This document shows, piece by piece, positions 15,752 to 17,923 of a stretch of DNA of 17,923 nucleotides. Each line of letters begins with the position of its first letter. Position 1 is the stretch's first letter. The position numbers and the translations under genes are program-made. Origin of the DNA: CAZUZS01 sp964624795 (GTDB lineage Bacteria > Calditrichota > Calditrichia > RBG-13-44-9); the NCBI GenBank assembly GCA_964624795.1, contig CAZUZS010000082.1:1-17923 (forward strand), read 5' to 3'. The notes under the pieces are model-generated. The model made no database searches. It saw only the letters and a program-made list of their open reading frames with translations, and had not been told where the DNA came from.

Positions 15752-15784
15752 AAACAGGCTGCCGTGAATCTCAGCAGCCTGTTT
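15752..15784 (-). terminator. Rho-independent terminator of the HiPIP gene
   Basis: AAACAGGCTGC and GCAGCCTGTTT form a perfect 11-bp stem around an 11-nt loop. On the minus strand the stem runs into TGTTTTATTT. It begins about 28 nt after the HiPIP stop codon. Confidence 0.85.
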
Positions 15785-15812
15785 CTGAAATGAATATGCC
15801 TTGATAAATATA

Positions 15813-16208
15813 TTAGCCTTGTTTGGCCGCCCAGGAGGTGCAGTGTCCTTTCGGATTGATCGGTCCTTTTACGATTTTGCAGGTGCCGCAGGTTTCACCT
15901 TCGGCTGGTGCTACCCAGAACTGGCAGTTATCGCACAGTTTTTCGGGATATGGAGATTCGCCCACGTACTGCAGGCTCTGCCGCATTTTTAATTCCGCCT
16001 CGGTCAGGCCGCTGACGTCGGTGCAGGGATCATTCATTGCCTCACCCTCGTTCGGTGTCGTCTCTGCTGCCGGCGGTGTCTCGGTTTCTGCTGCCGGTTT
16101 TTCTTCTTTCTTGCCACAGCTTGTCAAAACTGTTCCCGCGCCAACAGAAAGCAGTCCGAGCGCGGCAAGTTGCTGCAAAAACTCTTTTCTGGTAATCTTT
16201 TTTTCCAT
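15813..16208 (-). CDS. High-potential iron-sulfur protein (HiPIP), predicted exported lipoprotein
   Basis: A 131-residue exported electron carrier. The C-terminal part carries the HiPIP cysteine pattern C92-x2-C95, C110 and C123, with the spacings of about 15 and 13 typical for the [4Fe-4S] ligands, plus GHCTSW near the end. The N-terminus has TRKEFLQ before a hydrophobic stretch, a variant of the Tat motif with Arg-Lys in place of Arg-Arg, and then VLTSC, a lipobox with Cys31. An Ala/Glu/Pro/Thr-rich linker (about 33-60) tethers the domain. C62 and C107 are extra cysteines. HiPIPs usually carry electrons between membrane complexes and periplasmic partners; no partner is encoded nearby. A perfect AAGGAGG lies 6 nt before the ATG. 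The gene follows mnmA by 160 nt with its own candidate promoter and terminator, so it is probably transcribed alone. Confidence 0.9.
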   Translation of the reverse strand: MEKKITRKEFLQQLAALGLLSVGAGTVLTSCGKKEEKPAAETETPPAAETTPNEGEAMNDPCTDVSGLTEAELKMRQSLQYVGESPYPEKLCDNCQFWVAPAEGETCGTCKIVKGPINPKGHCTSWAAKQG

Positions 16209-16214
16209 TACGAG

Positions 16215-16221
16215 CCTCCTT
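16215..16221 (-). promoter_or_regulatory. Shine-Dalgarno site of the HiPIP gene
   Basis: AAGGAGG on the minus strand, 6 nt before the ATG at 16208. It fixes the start and suggests high expression. Confidence 0.8.
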
Positions 16222-16251
16222 CATTTAGTGGTTTTAGGCACAAGCTGCCCC

Positions 16252-16280
16252 AAAATACGCAACTTTTGTATTGGACACAA
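16252..16280 (-). promoter_or_regulatory. Possible sigma-70-like promoter of the HiPIP gene
   Basis: On the minus strand TTGTGT (16280-16275) and TATTTT (16257-16252) are separated by 17 nt, placing a start site about 35-40 nt before the ATG. The match is partial. Confidence 0.3.
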
Positions 16281-16368
16281 ATTGAATTCGGCAGATTTTA
16301 TAAAAATATTATGCAGTGTGTTTGTGGATAGCCGGCTTCGCAGGCTTTAATTTTACCCGTTATATCAG

Positions 16369-17424
16369 TCAGTCGGTGATCACTGCCCCGCCCAGGCAAA
16401 TTTCTCCATCATAAAATACGGCAAACTGTCCCTGGGCGATGCCTTTATCAGGCCGGTCCATTTTTACGGTGGCGCACTGCTCGTTATCAAATTTCAGATC
16501 GCAGTCAAAGATTTCCTTGCCATGCCGGATCTTCACCTGCAGTTTCTCTTTGTCCGGCATTTCACCGGATATCCAGTTAAAATTGCCCACCGTGAATGTA
16601 TCCCTGACCTTCTTTTCCAGTTGATCGCCGCGGCTGAGGAAGATGATATTGTTTTCCAGGTCCTTTTTTACCACATACCACGGTCCACCGGAAAGGCCCA
16701 GCCCCTGCCGCTGCCCGATTGTGTAAAACCAGTAACCACGGTGATCGCCGACCTTGGTGCCACTGTGAATATCAATAAAATCACCTTTTTTCTCACCCAG
16801 GTGATGCTGCACAAAATCGCTGTACTTAATCTGTCCCAGGAAGCAGATGCCCTGGCTGTCCTTCCGGCTTTTATTGGGCAGATCGTATGCGCGCGCCATG
16901 TCCCGCACCTGTGACTTCATGTAAACTCCCAGGGGGAAGGCGGCGCGTGCCAGTTGCCGCTGGTTCATGTAAGCCAGGAAATAGGTCTGGTCCTTTACCG
17001 GATCGGGTGCCCTTTTCAGCAGGCAGCGGCCATCCCGGCACTCCACCTGCGCGTAGTGCCCGCTGGCCACTTTGTCGAAGGAATCGTCGATCTTGTCGAA
17101 GAATTTGCCAAACTTGATGAGCTTGTTGCAGAACATATCGGAATTGGGTGTTCGTCCGGCGCGCAGCTCCTGCAGTGCGTAGGTTACCACCGTGTCCCAG
17201 TACTCTTTCTGCAGGGACAGCACCTTCAGCGGAACGCCGGCCTGCTCGCAAACGCCCCTGGCAAACTTGAGGTCATCTTCCCACGGGCACTCGCCCAAAA
17301 AGGAAAGTTCGTCTTCCAGCCAGATTTTCAGGTAAAAGGCGGTGATGTCGTGCCCATCGGCTTTCAGCAAACGCAGGGCGACCGAGCTGTCCACACCGCC
17401 CGATAATAAAACTGCTATTTTCAT
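16369..17424 (-). CDS. mnmA: tRNA-specific 2-thiouridylase MnmA
   Basis: A 351-residue cytoplasmic enzyme that thiolates U34 at position 2 of the glutamate, glutamine and lysine tRNAs, using ATP to adenylate the base and sulfur supplied as a cysteine persulfide. The PP-loop SGGVDSS is at residues 8-14. The first catalytic cysteine is C99 in the D-x-x-C motif of NSDMFCN, the second is C194 in DSQGICFLG, and SGHYAQVE and YTIGQRQGLGL are further family motifs. Length matches the family and the ATG at 17424 gives the expected N-terminus MKIAVLLSGG. The region near residue 46 reads ECPWEDDLKFA, which recalls the plant organellar and chlamydial version more than the E. coli one. It has no functional link to the signalling genes, and no clear terminator follows it before the HiPIP gene. 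Confidence 0.95.
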   Translation of the reverse strand: MKIAVLLSGGVDSSVALRLLKADGHDITAFYLKIWLEDELSFLGECPWEDDLKFARGVCEQAGVPLKVLSLQKEYWDTVVTYALQELRAGRTPNSDMFCNKLIKFGKFFDKIDDSFDKVASGHYAQVECRDGRCLLKRAPDPVKDQTYFLAYMNQRQLARAAFPLGVYMKSQVRDMARAYDLPNKSRKDSQGICFLGQIKYSDFVQHHLGEKKGDFIDIHSGTKVGDHRGYWFYTIGQRQGLGLSGGPWYVVKKDLENNIIFLSRGDQLEKKVRDTFTVGNFNWISGEMPDKEKLQVKIRHGKEIFDCDLKFDNEQCATVKMDRPDKGIAQGQFAVFYDGEICLGGAVITD

Positions 17425-17525
17425 CGAAATTTTAATTCCTGTTTTTTTCCCCGGATCCGTACAAAATCAATCCGGAGCGAAATTTATAATAAAAATGACA
17501 AATCTAAAAGAAAGAAGTTAATCCA

Positions 17526-17703
17526 AGTCCCGGAGAGACGGAATATTTGTAGCCTGAGCTTTCGCCACCGCAAATTGAGTCCCATCGGGGCGGCAAGTGG
17601 TGTATTTTCCCTCTTGATTGACACATTTACATATCGTCCTGATGGGACTTGAAAAATTTACAGGGACTCCCATTGGCGATAAACATTCCGCCCCTGGCGG
17701 GGC
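17526..17703. repeat. Cluster of four REP-like palindromic units
   Basis: Four related units can be aligned by eye. Two are on the plus strand (AGTCCCGGAGAGACGGAATA at 17526, continuing TTTGTAGCC; and AGTCCCATCGGGGCGG at 17578). Two are on the minus strand (AGTCCCATCAGGACGATATG ending the 17650-17628 stretch; and GCCCCGCCAGGGGCGGAATG from 17703, continuing TTTATCGCC). The shared pattern is a short CCC...GGG palindrome, then CGGAATRTTTRT. The head-on arrangement allows a large folded structure. This resembles intergenic palindromic repeats dispersed in many FCB-group genomes. Confidence 0.6.
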
Positions 17704-17923
17704 TGGTTCATTTTAGTTTGTTATTTGTCTTCGTAAGCTCGGATCTTACACTGCAAGCTCGCAATTTGCTGACTGCCAAATTTTAGAAAATGTTTTCATG
17801 CCCATATATAAAACCTATTTTACACTATGCTCTTCAAAATACATATTCCTTGGCGACTTTGCAGCTTGGCGCGAAAATCTTAACAAAACAAGAAGAAGTT
17901 AAATGCGGGGAGACGGCCCGGGT
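17704..17923. other. Intergenic stretch without a recognisable gene
   Basis: No coding region or RNA gene is visible. Near 17849-17871 two CTTGGCG copies lie 16 nt apart, probably another short dispersed repeat. The rest is AT-rich. The stretch ends at the window edge, so an upstream gene may begin beyond it. Confidence 0.4.

Noticed and set aside
15525..15752. A 75-codon minus-strand frame between the HiPIP and hybrid sensor genes
   Set aside because: It spans the second hairpin, the sensor promoter and purine-rich repeat-like DNA, and starts inside the HiPIP terminator. The product is low in recognisable features.
16042..16224. A 60-codon minus-strand frame starting upstream of the HiPIP gene
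   Set aside because: Its ATG overlaps the HiPIP Shine-Dalgarno and it reads the HiPIP signal peptide region out of frame.

Overview
The window is about 18 kb of bacterial DNA in which every convincing gene lies on the minus strand. The gene content fits a member of the Bacteroidota/Calditrichota-like (FCB) lineages. It has three large sensor kinases with beta-propeller and triple-tyrosine (Y_Y_Y) input domains, one of them a one-piece hybrid kinase with an AraC output. It also has tandem DUF6090-type membrane proteins and a high-potential iron-sulfur protein (HiPIP). Two genes carry perfect AAGGAGG Shine-Dalgarno sequences, which is unusual for classical Bacteroidota, so a deeper FCB lineage is plausible. 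This placement is inference from gene content only.

Layout in the direction of transcription, right to left: an intergenic stretch with a cluster of palindromic repeat units (17526-17703); mnmA, a tRNA 2-thiouridylase (17424-16369); an exported HiPIP, probably a lipoprotein (16208-15813), closed by a strong terminator; a spacer with a promoter and a second hairpin; a full hybrid two-component protein with propeller, kinase, receiver and AraC domains (15460-11357); a gene-poor spacer with a GC-rich island and a possible gene remnant; a small lipoprotein with three 15-residue tandem repeats (10855-10454) and its terminator; then an apparent operon. That operon holds propeller kinase 2 (10053-6247), a single-domain response regulator overlapping it by 4 nt (6250-5879), propeller kinase 1 (5798-1779) and two DUF6090-like proteins (1719-976 and 959 to beyond the left edge). 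The last gene is cut by the window edge.

Kinases 1 and 2 have almost interchangeable transmitter modules but different input domains, and both flank the same receiver, so they probably feed one phosphorelay. The input of kinase 2 instead resembles that of the hybrid protein upstream. The locus therefore looks like a signalling cluster built by duplication and domain swapping. The repeat-bearing lipoprotein between two of the sensors is the most intriguing unexplained part: it could be a substrate, partner or ligand precursor for the periplasmic propellers, but that is a hypothesis. mnmA and the HiPIP look like unrelated neighbours.
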